DNA of 64,000 nt from Anarhynchus alexandrinus (Eukaryota; Chordata; Aves; Charadriiformes; Charadriidae), in assembly GCA_008711295.1 (NCBI GenBank), contig VUYV01000019.1, forward strand, positions 7,443,882-7,507,881. Reading direction: 5' to 3'. The position numbers were made by a program, and so were the translations under genes. The notes beneath the pieces were generated by a model. That model made no database searches and was not told the origin of the DNA. It saw only the letters and a program-made list of their open reading frames with translations. Every line of letters begins with the position of its first letter. Positions within the stretch are counted from its first letter, which is position 1. Positions 25,901-38,744 of the stretch are shown here, one piece after another.

Positions 25901-26773
25901 AGCATGCGAGAGTCGGAAATTCTGGTTAATGCATATAGTTCCTAAAGCAGCTCTAACTTGGCATCACTGTGAATATGGAATATTCTGTAAATCTTCATGC
26001 ACTTCTAAATTTATTTTTTGAAAAGCGTGTGATATATTCATTTAATGCTTGCTGTTGGAATCATAACATTTCCTCCCTTGTGTGTGCTATAACACAACGT
26101 TATGGTTGATAATTTAAACACAAAGTGGAAGGAATTCAAAATTATAGTTCATAGTGTCAGCAACTCAGATGTGTTGCACATAGATACCGAAGCATAAATT
26201 TAGTATTAGAAACAATGATACAAATCATTAAATATGAACAATTGCAAGCTGTGCTTAGTGGAAATAATAAATACCTTCCCTAATATTTTTGCAATTCCAA
26301 ATCAACTGTCAGCTGCAAGGTCAATTCTTTTTATCAGCTCATTAGTTATATACATTTCACAGGTGTGAAAGGATAAATGAAAACACCAAATTCACCTTTC
26401 TAATTCATTATTTGTGTGCGCTTTTACTGCATGTATTTTACACATACATAGTGACAGTAGTTTTCAAACATGAAAAAATATACAGCTCTCTTCCTTGCAA
26501 ACATTTAACTAAAAACCTTACAGCCCATTAGAAAACTAGGTAAGTACATGGTTCTGACAAGAAGGAGAAGCAGTACCAGCAGTACCATACCATTTTATGT
26601 CTCATTCATGAAGCAATGGTTCATGTAACCTTCCACTCAGAGGAAGAAGACAGTATGCACCAACAACCTCTTAAGCAAAACAAATCATACACAGCAATGT
26701 AAAATCAAGCACTCACTGATGATGGCTTCCCAAGAGCTTTCCAGGGAACAGAGCTGACTACCACTGACACCAA
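19960..26773. other. AT-rich noncoding DNA
   Basis: No exon, RNA gene or repeat family recognised over about 6.8 kb. The open frames present have no domain and no splice-site support. Confidence 0.5.
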
Positions 26774-27643
26774 GTTTGATGACACCAAGCCTTGTGGAGC
26801 AGTCGACATGCTGGAGGGAAGAGATGCCATCCAGAGGGACCTGGAGAGGCTTGAGAGGTGGGTCCATGTGAACCTCATGAACTTCAGCAAGGCAAAGCAC
26901 AAGATCCTGCATGTGGGTTGGGGCAATCCCAAGCACAAATACAGGCTGGGCAGAGAATGGATTAAGCGGATTGAGAGCGGCCTCGAGGAGAAGGACTTGG
27001 AGGTGTTGGTTGATGAGAAGCCAAACATGAGCCAGCAATGTGCGATCACAGCCCAGAAGGCCAAGCGCATCCTGGGCTGCATCAAAAGAAATGTGGCAAG
27101 CAGGCCAAGGGAGGGGATTCTGCCTCTCTACTCCACTCTGGTGAGACCCCACCTGGAGTATGGTGTCCAGCTTTGGGGCCCAAACACAAGAAGGACATGG
27201 ACCTATTGGAGTGAGTCCAGAGGAGGCCACAAAGATGATAAGAGGGCTGGAGCACCTCTCCTATATAGACAGGCAGAGAGTGCCGGGGTTGTTCAGCCTC
27301 AAGAAGAGAAGGCTCCAGGAAGACCTTATAGCCCCTTCCAGTACCTAAAGGGGGCTATAGGAAAGCTGGGGAGGGACTCTTGATCAGGAAGTCTAGCAAT
27401 AAGATGAGGGGTAACAAATTTAAACTAGAAGAGGGAAGATTTAGATTAGATATTAGGAAGAAATTCTTTACTGTTAGGGTAATCAGACACTGAAACAGGT
27501 TGCCAAGAGAGGTTGTAGATGCCCTATCCCTGGAGTTGGTCAAGACGAGGCTGGATGTGGCTTTGACTAACCCATGGCAGGGGGGGTTGGAACTAGATGA
27601 TCTTTTAAGTTCCTTCCAACTCTAAACATTCTATGATTCTATG
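26774..27643 (+). mobile_element. CR1 LINE, 5'-truncated, plus strand
   Basis: The copy starts in the ORF2 reverse transcriptase region (aagtttgatgacaccaagc, from a FADDTKL-type motif). It keeps an open frame of 191 codons (26808-27383) covering the RT thumb/C-terminal region: AIQRDLERLERWVHVNLMNF, an EKDLEVLVDEKPNMSQQCA-like stretch, and [20 protein letters not shown]. It ends with attctatgattctatg at 27628-27643. The catalytic part of RT and the endonuclease are missing. It is nearly identical to the inner copy at 14558-15398 and is the more complete of the two. Confidence 0.92.
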
Positions 27644-30098
27644 TCACACAGAGAGCCCCAACAACAGAGCCGTAAGCGTTTATGCACCACACACGGCATC
27701 AGCACATGAACCAGTAATTCATAAGCAATTTCACAAGAACCCAGCTACTCACATACTCTGCAGTAAACACTATCCAATTCACATGTTCAACTACTGGAAG
27801 AAACACACAGGTCATCTCATGACATCAGTCATGCTTCTCTTGTCACCACTCTGTCCATCTTTCATAGGTTTGCATGCTTTCGCAGTCCTAAGATGAGGCA
27901 TTTCTTACTCTTTCAGCATCACACCAGAAAGGACCACCCATACCGAAGTGTCAAGCTGCAATAGTACTGCGTTATAACATTCATTTGGAATTCCCTTTCA
28001 ATTTCCTCATTTGAGACAGTTTCATTAAATTATTTAACCTTCTTATATATTAAACAGCAGCAGAGCAAATTATTAAAAAGAAAAAAAAAGAAAGGGGAAT
28101 ATGGTATTACCGTAAAATCCTCCTACTCTTTTAACAGGTGATGCCAGATTCTTAAAATGCACAGATGACAACAGCCAGTCTTTCAGCAGTGAGAGAAAAA
28201 GCACATCCTTTGGTGATCCCCAAAGCCAGTCTTTGACTACGGGATCACTGTTTTCCCCCAGTCAACCCAGCACATGCTACAGCCACAGTCATTGCACAAA
28301 TATCAGGCCTGAGACATAAAAAAAACAAAAGAAAACAGACCAGCTTTCCTTTTAGCAATTCAGAGGACTCAAAGTGCAATGATCCTCTATGGTTCAAGCT
28401 CCACTATGACCTGCTCTGATGTGTATTGGCAAAACTAACAAGGGAGGTAACAAGAGGAGCCCAAATGATATGAGATAAAAAGACACCAAGTGTTCCTCTT
28501 CCCTGTTATGATCAGTGTTATTTCCTACTCATTTAAATGAGAGACGCTCTGTAGCTCTTTAGACTTACTTTAGAGACCTTTAAAGAAGACAAAACTTGAG
28601 ATCAAACTACACGGCATTTTAAATAGCAAAATAAACACCAAATGCAATATGAGGTGTTAGTACGACTTAAGTCAGAAAGTCATTTTTTATGGCAATGTGG
28701 AAAACATTGGCTAAGGATGTGCTGTTTAAAAGACAACAATACTAAGATCTACTAACAGGACAGGTGCAGTGTTTGATTTTAACACATTTACAGGAATAAA
28801 GAGGCCAATTTAACAACTGAAATTTACCTCAACTAATAAAGATGCATTCACTTATGCAACTAAAAGAATATTCACTTATAGGCAAAGTGTAAGTGACAGC
28901 AAAGCACAACTACAGATGCTGAATAGGTTCATTTTGGCAAACAAAAGTCAAATAAGTAGAAAGGAAGAGTTTATCACCTAGCTCACTTGCTCTCAAGTTG
29001 TACTTGCATGTATTATTTTCTTGTGAATGGTATGATCATGTACCATGAAAATTCATAACAAAACTACTCCCAGGATACAGCAATCATTATTTCAAACTGT
29101 ATTTTAATCAATTCTTGAGAAACTTGAAAGATATTTATATTTATTATAAATAAATATTTTTTCCACATTAGAAATTAGTGTCCAATCTTCCTGCTTCTTG
29201 TACAATCAGTGACAAAAATATTTAATAGTTTCAGCAGGGAAATTTTTTACTATTGTAAAATTTACTATCCACTATAATATACTTAGCTTAGAAATTTGGA
29301 TTCACATTTTAGTCTAGTACTTTGTAACAGTGCAAGTATGGAAACAGAAAAAAGTCTACGTTACTTTTAACATCACAGGAAACTTCCTAGTTTTCCTGTA
29401 TTTTGCCTGCTTGCAAAGCTTTATCATAGAGAGGCACTATATTGACTATTAGATACATTTAATAAGAATTGCATCTTTTTTAAGACATGTTTATAAAGCA
29501 ACACTAAGATGAAGAATTATTCAAGCCCTATTATTGTTATGTTATTCAGCAATACAAAAAACACAAACACAACAATAAAAAAAAAAAACACGACAAAACC
29601 CCACCACACCAAAATGTCAAAAATGTCAGGCATCCAATGTCAATCAGACATCAACTGCAGAGCAGCTCACAACATAGACCTTGACAAGATCATCAGAACT
29701 TTAACTCTGTAGTCACCACTGTAAAATAAATTTGCTATTCCAGCCCAGGTAGTAGTGGGAATGAAGTTGCAATGAAGGCACTGGTACCTGCATTACCATC
29801 AACTGCTGAGAGACCTGATTTTTACCTGTATTGCTGTTACTACTGCTAATTACAGAAAAAGTGGCTGGAGAGCACCCAAGGACACAAGAGTGCTCAGTAA
29901 CTTCCCTCCAAAAGCCAAATTATCTAGAATAAGCCTGAAATACAACCATGCAGACTTCCTCCCGCTGCTGCCCGCTGTTTGCCAGGCTGTACATTGAAAA
30001 CTTCAGCTTCTGGCATCAGAAACACAAGCCAGAGATATCAGACATTTTGAGGAGGAGACACAAAAGATTTGGTACCATACATGTCATGTTGGTACTCC
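27644..30098. other. AT-rich noncoding DNA
   Basis: Nothing recognised beyond A-rich stretches near 28080 and 29575. Confidence 0.5.
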
Positions 30099-30143
30099 GT
30101 ACGTGCATGTTTGTGTGCACGTGTGTTTGTGTGTGTGTGCATG
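30099..30143 (+). repeat. Interrupted GT-rich microsatellite
   Basis: Alternating purine-pyrimidine sequence with tgtgtgtgtgtgc blocks interrupted by ttt and cac. Confidence 0.85.
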
Positions 30144-33100
30144 TTACTAATATATGCCAGTTACGCTCATCAGCGATGCACTGAGGTACCTTCTAAAAGC
30201 AGGTGGTTGCCACGTTTGTCAAACTGCCAGTTCAGATCATCTCTTATTCCCCACTGTAAAAGTACTGATAAAGTTAAAAAAAACCCCAAAAACAGGTTTC
30301 TCTAAGACAGGCCATCGGATACAGTGCATACCGCAGTTATTTGCTGGTACAGGCCCCCCCCTGCAATTTCTGTCATAGGCAAACTGAGAAAAATAAACTA
30401 TGAAAAAGATGGCGAGCAAACCATGTTCAAAGCATTCGGAATCCTTCTGTTCTCAGAACAATAGCTCTTTCACACCTCGGTGTTACTACAATGCCTCACA
30501 CAAACCTTCCTTTCCTACCTTTTTGCTAAATAGCAGTTTTAGCAGAACTAGACAGCTGCAATACTAGCAAAAATAAAATTGTTAATTGCTACTTTTACCT
30601 CCGTAGTTCCAGAACCAACAGAGAAGAACAAATAGGAAAATCAGGACTGGCAAAGTGCCACACTTCAGAAACACGTGTACTACAATGGCTACCACGAGAC
30701 GTCTGCAACATCATTATTTTGTTTTGCCATTTTTTCTTTTCAAAGTGGAAATAATTCTACTAGATACAAGTGGATACCATAACATATGGATAGTGCAACA
30801 CTAATGCTGGTTTTTAGAAGAAGGGGGAATCCCTTAAACTGACCAGGAAAGCTTCAATTTCTTTTGATTGTAGTAAGCAAAACTGATGTGCATCCACAGC
30901 AGTAGCATAATTTAACTTAATAAGAGAGCTCTTAGCATAAGAATATAACACTTAAAAGTGCAACAGCAAAGATAATCTGATTTGTAAAGAAACTGGAACA
31001 ATACTATGGGCTCCTGTAACAAAAAAGATGGATGCCTCTTTATAACACAAGATTTTTATGGCTCACTTATGTCTAATTATTTAACGATTTTTTTTCATTT
31101 TATTGTATGCTTTTATTACCTTGTCCTGTATCATCTTTTATTGCTAAGTTACATGTTTTGTATAAAGTTTATGAGGAAATTGTATCTTCCTAAATTTGAT
31201 CACTTTAATTGTTTGTGTTTTAAAATTGTTTTAAATTACTTATTTTCATTAAAGACGGGGTTTTTACCCAGTACTCAGAGATGGTATCATGACCCCACCG
31301 TCCTTTTCAGCTGTCTCAAAGAGACCCCTACAGTCCTGCAGAACGCTCTGTATCACAGTAGCAGAAGTTTATTGTGATACACATTTGGATACATTATAGC
31401 AAAAAAGCACCTTCGTATTTAGAATAAAATAAAATATTTAGGTTCCTACACAGACAAGTTTGTACATAATGAGATTTCAAGCAACCCTCAAGTCCCTTTT
31501 AAAATCCACTCAGGTTCTAACAAACAAACATATCTGAAGAAAAGCGGTTCTCTGGCTACAACGAAACAAAAGTTTGAGTTGCTTCAAAGGCAAGAATACA
31601 ACCAGGAGGACTGAAACAAGGGAAGTGGGAACACCTCAGACAAACCACATCAAAAGGAAAACAAGAAAGAAGTGTTCTCACCAAAAGTTGATTACATATT
31701 TTGCTGCAGTGGAATGGCAGTTGCTGAAAACAAAACTATGCTCAAAGTGATTAAGGGGCCAAACTACTTGACGGCATCATTCTGTCCATTTGAACTCGTA
31801 TGTCCCAACCAGTACTGATTAATCAGGTGGTTTATTGGATATGACAGCTCCCAAAGTGAGGATGAAAGATCATAGCAGCAGCAAAGGTGACCGATTTGAA
31901 GGCATTTTACAGTGGGAAGATTGAAAGACTGCTTCAGTACCAAAGATCATATGATTTTAGAATAAGGCTTCCACAAAGCAAAAGGACCTATTTGGGTATT
32001 AGAGCCCAGAGTGCTCTCTCTGTGCGTTAGACTACGAGGTAAGCCCCTAACCTGCGCCACCTGACAACTGGGCTCAAGGGCTGACTTTTCCCACAGTGGC
32101 GTAAGATCCTTGATAATCAGTTACAGCCAGACGCTCAGTACTGAGTCGAAATGAAAGCGACATTGCAGAGCACAAACAATGAAACAAAAACATTTAAAAA
32201 GTTCCTCATAGGTAAGTATCAGGCACTAGAAAACAATAATAATGAAATAATTTGTTTTTAAATTGAGGACGTTCACAATGAAGCAAGCCTGCAAAACATG
32301 CAATATGGACAATTTTGGTATTTGGCTAGAGTTCAATACTTGTAATGACCAGGGGAAACCCAATTGGTCTCCTGTGGAGGCAGCTGCAGACTAACATATT
32401 ATCACGATGGCAACAGAGAAGAGGTCATCATGAAGTGAAGGAGCCATTTGGAGAGTGTCCTAAATTAAGGAGTGGGAAAAGGGGGTCTAATATCACGGAA
32501 AGATCAGGAGGAAATCTAGATCCATTATCTTCCTGCTGGGTCACTCTGTGTGGCTCCATTCAGCATGCGCTCTGGGACTTCCTTAGCATTTATATTGTTG
32601 CAGACTTAAAATGAATATCACCATGTGGTAGATGACATTTTAGGTAGCTCATCTTCCATGTTGAAGGAAAGGATGTTTAAGTAACTACTCACATACACAG
32701 TGGACTGTCTAGTGTAGTGAGATTTTACTTTTTTTTTTTTAATCCTAGAGCTTCAATGTTGAGTTTCATTGTAACAGAAGATAATATTTCATCAGATTAT
32801 TTCCTGTGACACTGATCAAAGACAGCCACCCAGTAGCATGACTTGAAATTGATGCTTCAGTATCTTTTCCCACCAAAGAAGCAAGACTGTAAGCTCTGTG
32901 GTCAAGGAATGCATAGATGATGCTGCAGCCCAAGGCAAAGTGTTACAGAATTACATGAATTTGAAGACAGAAGGTTATTCTGAAACCAGTGTTTAATACT
33001 ATATTCTATGTTTTCATAGGGACTGTTTACAGGATCTTCATTTACTATCAAATTCATTTGCTCAACAAAATATGTGCATAATATTGCATACTCCTTAATT

Positions 33101-35458
33101 CAGGAAAAATTGCTAATTGTATAAAAAGTGATTTTTTTTTTGCCAGGGTAGACAAAAGTGTTGGCTCTGACAAAGACTATCAGCCTTTTTCCTGCATTGG
33201 TGCTATTCAACATTGTCTAATTTCTCTCTCCCCAAACTATAAAATGTTAATCCTCTGCAACATATGGTTAAAAAAAAAAAAAAATCAGACATGCAAGATA
33301 TATTTAACAAAACAACAAATTTAAAACATAAAAGCAGAAACTGAGGAACTAGCTATCCAGGGGAAGAGTAATGCCTTTTCATCCACCGAGCTAGTTTTGT
33401 GAAAGACAACTATCTTTACACAATGGACAGACATATAAAAGATATGTTCTTTGAAGGCAACAAGACAATTACACAGTATTTTATTTTGAAATCCAGGGCT
33501 CTGGATCTGTTTGAGGTTCTCAAAGGCTTAACACTCGTTTTGCTACCAAAACAAGAAACTCCACAACAGACTGTCACTTTTTGTAAGACAACAGTGTTAC
33601 ATATGGTACTTTTTTCTACACGTGTTTTCTCATGTGTAAGCTACAGGTATTTGTAAGATAAAAAAGCCATAGAACACCCAAAAGACAGACTACAGAGCAA
33701 CCTAGGTTCAAGGAAACCAACTGCAACTGCATTGGGCTTTCCCCCCAGGGCAGTCCATATAAATTTACTACTGTTTTCTCTCATGTGATGATGGTGTTGA
33801 TTTGAACCCAGAAAAACTTTTGTCCTGTTATTTTTAACTCAAGTAGGATTGTCCAATACGACCGCATTCTCTTCCACCTTCCCTGCAGCTGCTTTAACCA
33901 TGAGAATACTTTGATCTGAAATAGCAGCACTTCCTCATTTAAACCTTCTCCTAAATTACCTACCCTCATTTTCACATGCTCACACCTTCAAAACAGTATG
34001 CATTTCAAGTTGAAATTTTATACATCAAGTTTGCATTTCCTGAATTTATCAGGAAAAAATATGTATTTTCAGGCTGGCTTCTTATTGTTCTGACCATACG
34101 ATATTTGCTCACATCTAATACAGAGCCTGAACTCAGAGACAATAAAATCCCTAGAAAAGCTTTGGAACCAGCTAACAGATGAGCAAGATCCTATGAGCGT
34201 CCTCACCAAGAAAAGTATGTCAGCATGTATCCATACTTTACTAGATTCTAAAAAATCCAATGGAAAGGTGATTAATAAATGTCCAAAAGTAAAGGAAAAG
34301 TTTGAATCACAACTAGCACTGAGACAGACTCAAGATCAAGGAACTACAAAACATAGCAGAAAGCTGAGATTCGCTAATTCCAGCTCTCACTACTATTTGT
34401 TTAACGAGGAGAAGCTTAAAAAATAGCAATTGCTTGAAACATATTCTAGACTGTTTCCTTGTCATTCCTTTTTCCGGAATCCTAATCTCTTCTTGTTGTA
34501 CCCTAAGCTTTCTTGGTCAGGGGTTGTATACTGGAGGGCCGAAACCAAGCGTGTAGCAAACTGAGAAAATCTGTGTATTTTTACAGTGTTTGTAACTCTG
34601 GTCACAAACAGCTGCATCTGCCCCTACAGTCATCATTATGCCATTTATCTTAAAAGTGATTTAGTTTTGCATGTTTGCCCTTTAATGCAATCCAAGACTT
34701 TCAGCTCAACCTGCTGTAACAATATTCCCTTCTGCCTTCCTATCTGAAGCAGAGTGGCAATTATTTTAATGGCTATGAGTTTGCTGGGTCGTTTTTACAA
34801 AATGTCCCTGAGTGACTGCAGCCAGTCTCCCGCTGACAGCCACTCCCAGTTTGTGGCACAGCCACTCCAGGCAGTTACCTTAATTTCAGGGCACTGAATT
34901 GCACAGGTAGGTACTAAGGCATGTGTCAATCTAGAATTGAGTATTTACCTTGTTCCTTTCAGGGTATTAGCTGCAATAACATCTTTCTGTTTGGAAACAC
35001 GGGATTTTAGAACTGCATGCAAAGTTACAAAACGTTCTGGGTTTTTTAACTGGCTTTAAGAAAATTGCATAGAGCTTTAGATTTCTATACATGCCTTACG
35101 TTGGAGACACTTTAAATGACTTTTAAATTTCTGAAAGATACATACTTGCAAAATACCTAACAGTTTATTTCCCCTTGAAAAGAGCCAAATAGTTAATACC
35201 TCATAACATACCTCAGACACTATCTAGAATTTCTGAATATTCATTAAAAACTCCACTTATAAATATTGTTACTTCTAGACAGGTTCTCTGCAAAGTACAA
35301 AATCTGGAGCAGAAGAGTAGAGATATTAAACTACACCTACTTGGCAAAAATTATTATTTCAAAGTTTGACAAGCAGGTTTTTGGCATTTGATGTTGCTTG
35401 ATATCTAACTGTAATCCATACTGTGAATCAAACACGACCGCTTCTTTGTACTCTTCAG
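30144..35458. other. AT-rich noncoding DNA
   Basis: No gene recognised. A consensus-like donor (gag/gtaagc) occurs at 32039 on the plus strand without a good acceptor. A15 occurs at 33270-33284. Confidence 0.5.
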
Positions 35459-35535
35459 TATGTTACATGTGCTTCAGTACTGCTGTTATATACCACTGTA
35501 AATCCCAGCATCCCAAAAGTGTTTTCCCGTGTCAG
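35459..35535 (+). other. Candidate spliced exon, 77 nt, product unknown
   Basis: A pyrimidine-rich acceptor (cttctttgtactcttcag, ending 35458) and a consensus donor (gtgtcag/gtaagat) bracket 77 bases. Two of the three frames are open. One of them is Cys/His-rich (VCYMC...YHCKSQH...FPCQ) and would need one base from the preceding exon. No family is recognised. It is on the same strand as the candidate at 10708-10857 but there is no evidence linking the two. It may be a noncoding-RNA exon or chance. Confidence 0.22.
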
Positions 35536-38500
35536 GTAAGATTTCCTTCCAGTTTACATTCAATTTTCAGTGCATTAACTTAAAGGACACAGATAAAATT
35601 ATCTTATTTGCAATAAGTCGTAATTTTTGGCATATTAAATTTTGGCAAAATAATACAGTTATGAAGGGAAAGTGTAATAAATACTGATAGAAAACTTCAT
35701 AAACTGTTTCCTGTTTAATCATAAAAGCATACATTCAGAATAGGTGACAAAACCCAGTATCTACTAATAATATATTAAAGAATATCCAACCTAGTTTCAT
35801 AGATGGCACCATAATTTCAAGAAGGAGAATCTGCACTACAATAATTATGAGAACTAAAAAAAGCTCAACTAAGCAAAGAATTAAAACCAAAGAGCAACAA
35901 CAAAAAATAAGACTTCTCATGAATGACTTGGGAAAAGATCCTCAGAGACAGGAGCTTTCTGCTCTCCAGCAATATCACAGCTCAAATTCTGCACAATCAA
36001 GTCAACAGAAGTTCTGCCACAGATATAAATAGTTTCACAGTCAAGACCATAAAGAGGCCACCTGCTAGTGGCTTAAGCCCTGTCCATTCACTTGTTTCCT
36101 AACTCTTGAGTTTTATTCACACACTATTTTTATCAAAGTGCATGAGACAACAGCATCCCCAGTCTCTCACACGAAATGGGAAGGAGTCAAGATCCAAGAA
36201 ATCAGTAGAGAGAGTTCTGACAGATGCATAAAATAAACACAATTAAAAGGAAAACATTTTTCAACTACTATATTTCTCTCAAGCTGTAGTATTATAACTC
36301 AATCTTAATTAGGGAAGATTTATCTTTTTCAGATTAACACACCTTTCAGACAACCGTATGCTTAACATAGCCATGCCTTCCACAACTGTAAATAATATTT
36401 CTTCTTGTGGCCAGCCCTAGGAATTCTATCTTTACAGCATATAATACTTATAATTAGATTTAAAAATCAGATAATGCCATTTCAAAGCTACAGCATGATA
36501 AATTAGCAATGGTGAATTATTAATTCAGCCATTGGTCTCTTCTGTCCTGTATTTGCAACCAGCTCAACTTCCCCCAGTGCAAGTGAATACCGAACAGCTC
36601 TTTTGATCTTAAACGAAGCTTGCCTGTCTGCACAAAGTGAGACCAAGGATACTAGTTTCATTAAATTCCTCCTAAAAACTAGGCAAAAACCTGGTAAAGG
36701 CAGCATATATGTAGGTCTGGCAGAGAAGCAGCAGGTCCCCCTCTAAGCAATAAAAAATACTGGAAGAGAGACTGACTGGACATACCACAGGCAGAGACAG
36801 TTCGGAGGAAATGAGAAAAGAACCAAGTAAGAACATATACTAAGAAGAAAAAAAAAAAAGAGATGAAGGAAAAAATAGCAAAAGCGTTAAGGAAAAAGTA
36901 CACAAACATCCATCAGAGATGACACAGGTACAAGCTGATCCTGCCCTGGGCAGAAAGATTGACTACATGAGTGGCTGAGCCCCCTTTGGCCTTGCTATTC
37001 CGTGTTTAACTTCAAAGTGGCTTTGTGTAGGACTGCAGCTTGGGAAGTAAGGAGAAACTTCAAAAACCACCAGCAGTGGCAGCCATGGCCTAAGGACATA
37101 ACATTCTCCCTCCTTTGCAGCAAGCCAGCGGTGCAGGTTAGTAAGGGATTACATATGCGCAGAGTGCGTAGGCATCACTATAATAATTCACAATGCTGGG
37201 AATCGGACCTTGCAATCCGACACATGCACTCATATTCTACACTGAAAATATATCACATTATGCATCCAAGAATTAACAATCCCGCTCTCTTCCTCGACAC
37301 TTGACTCGGGCTAGTATCTCTGTCATTTAAGGATACCCTTTCATGAAAACCAGAAAAGCATCCTCATCATGTCAAGGACACCAAGTACTTCAATTACAAG
37401 AACTATAAAAATCATCAATGTACTGTGAATTTTATTCATTACGTTTGTCAGCTATATATTACTGATACTCAGTTAAGTACTAATAGAAAAAAGAAATATG
37501 GTCTTGACACTATAAACACAGACTTCATTTCAGGAAATGCCAAATCCCTCGTCTACTGTATTTACCAGAAGAATAAATTGTAAATGAAACTTGGGTAGCC
37601 AAGCCTTTGACGTCTACATAAGCTAAATAGTTGATCTGGACTATAATCAGAAATGCTACATAGTTTCCCAAAAACTCAGTAACTCAAAATCACTCAAGTA
37701 AAAGAAAATAAAGAAAATAAAGAAATTAAAAGTACCATAGTTTGAGCTATTCTAAATCGCTACTATAATCCTGATAACTGGAGCATGTGATACCAAATAC
37801 ATTCCTAAAACCTAAATTATATATTGAGATATGCATTGCAAATTCACATAGACGCCACTCTTCCCAATATCTATTTTGTCAAGCAGCTGTGACTATTTGG
37901 TCACTAAAAAATAATAATTTGATTATGAGGACTAACTTTGTTTTAGACTGTCATTCATCTACGATCATCAATCTGTACCACAGAGTAACAAAATCCTCCT
38001 TGTCCTTTTATAGCCCATGCATACAATTGTTTTCACACTTCTTAACGACAAATGAAACATACAGTATCTTTCGTCTCTTAAGCATCACCAAGTCTAGAGC
38101 GAGAAGTGAAGCAAGGGACTTGACGTTCTTGGGACATCATCTTCTGCACCTCTTGTATTTTACAATGCAAGTCGCCTTGAATAAGCCGAATTTTATTTAA
38201 AGTGAAAAAACAGTCATCACTTAAACTACTTAAGAATCTAACATACCATGCCACATTTGCAATTCAGGGAGTAGATAAACAAAAGCTGCAGATTTGGACA
38301 AGATCTTTCACACTTCGCTGACATGAATCACTCCACAGTCAAACTTCAGACCACATTTGTTTCACCATCTGCGGGAACCACGTTAAGTTGGCAGCACAAT
38401 CTCCAAAAGCGATATCACAAATTTCGGAAACATGGAACATGTGCCACCGTCACACTGCAAAATTGTGCCTCTGCTGAAGAGTGGCAGTTCTACCTGGAAC

Positions 38501-38649
38501 TGCCTATACATTTAAAATGTATATAGCGTTGCTTCACCTGTAGTGAACGCATACATAGGCAACACTGATACTTTTTTTCCTGAGGGAAGCATACAGGAGA
38601 AAACGATATGATGAATCGCCTATAAAATAAGTAAATATCGATGACTTAC
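35536..38649. other. AT-rich noncoding DNA with weak exon-like signals
   Basis: Two weak signals are noted. On the minus strand 36503-36623 is open to a stop and preceded by tgtgcagacag; its phase would be compatible with a donor at 38650. On the plus strand 37121-37136 is a 16-base segment between a strong acceptor (cattctccctcctttgcag) and the donor-like gttagt. Neither is convincing alone. The 137-codon plus-strand frame at 37787-38200 is AT-rich with no domain. Confidence 0.4.
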
Positions 38650-38723
38650 AAGCAAGTAGTTTCCCAGCAGCTAAATATCTGCACTCTTTTAATCAGTAAC
38701 TCATCTGAAACCCGACTGGCCAT
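38650..38723 (-). CDS. Candidate first coding exon of an unidentified gene
   Basis: On the minus strand, leaving the CpG island, gaaaaATGG gives a good Kozak start (A at -3, G at +4) at 38723. The frame runs 24 full codons, starting MASRVSDELL and passing IFSCWETTC, to a consensus donor gctt/gtaagtcat, so the exon ends at 38650 in phase 2. If unspliced, the frame would stop two codons later. The 5' UTR would lie in the CpG island to the right. I cannot name the protein and see no domain in so short a stretch. Start context, CpG island and donor in the right order support a real gene start. The absence of an identified second exon is the weak point. A second minus-strand donor (tatg/gtgagt) lies at 39162. 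Confidence 0.35.
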
Positions 38724-38744
38724 TTTTCTTGTTCTTCCTTAGAT

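Noticed and set aside
26808..27383. 191-codon frame as a host gene
   Set aside because: It is CR1 ORF2 sequence lacking the catalytic RT part and the endonuclease.
37787..38200. 137-codon plus-strand frame near the CpG island
   Set aside because: AT-rich composition, non-ATG-type opening context, no domain.
38729..38742. Strong acceptor-like ttcttgttcttccttag on the plus strand at the CpG island edge
   Set aside because: It is the complement of the purine-rich sequence before the minus-strand ATG; G-skew and donors favour minus-strand transcription.
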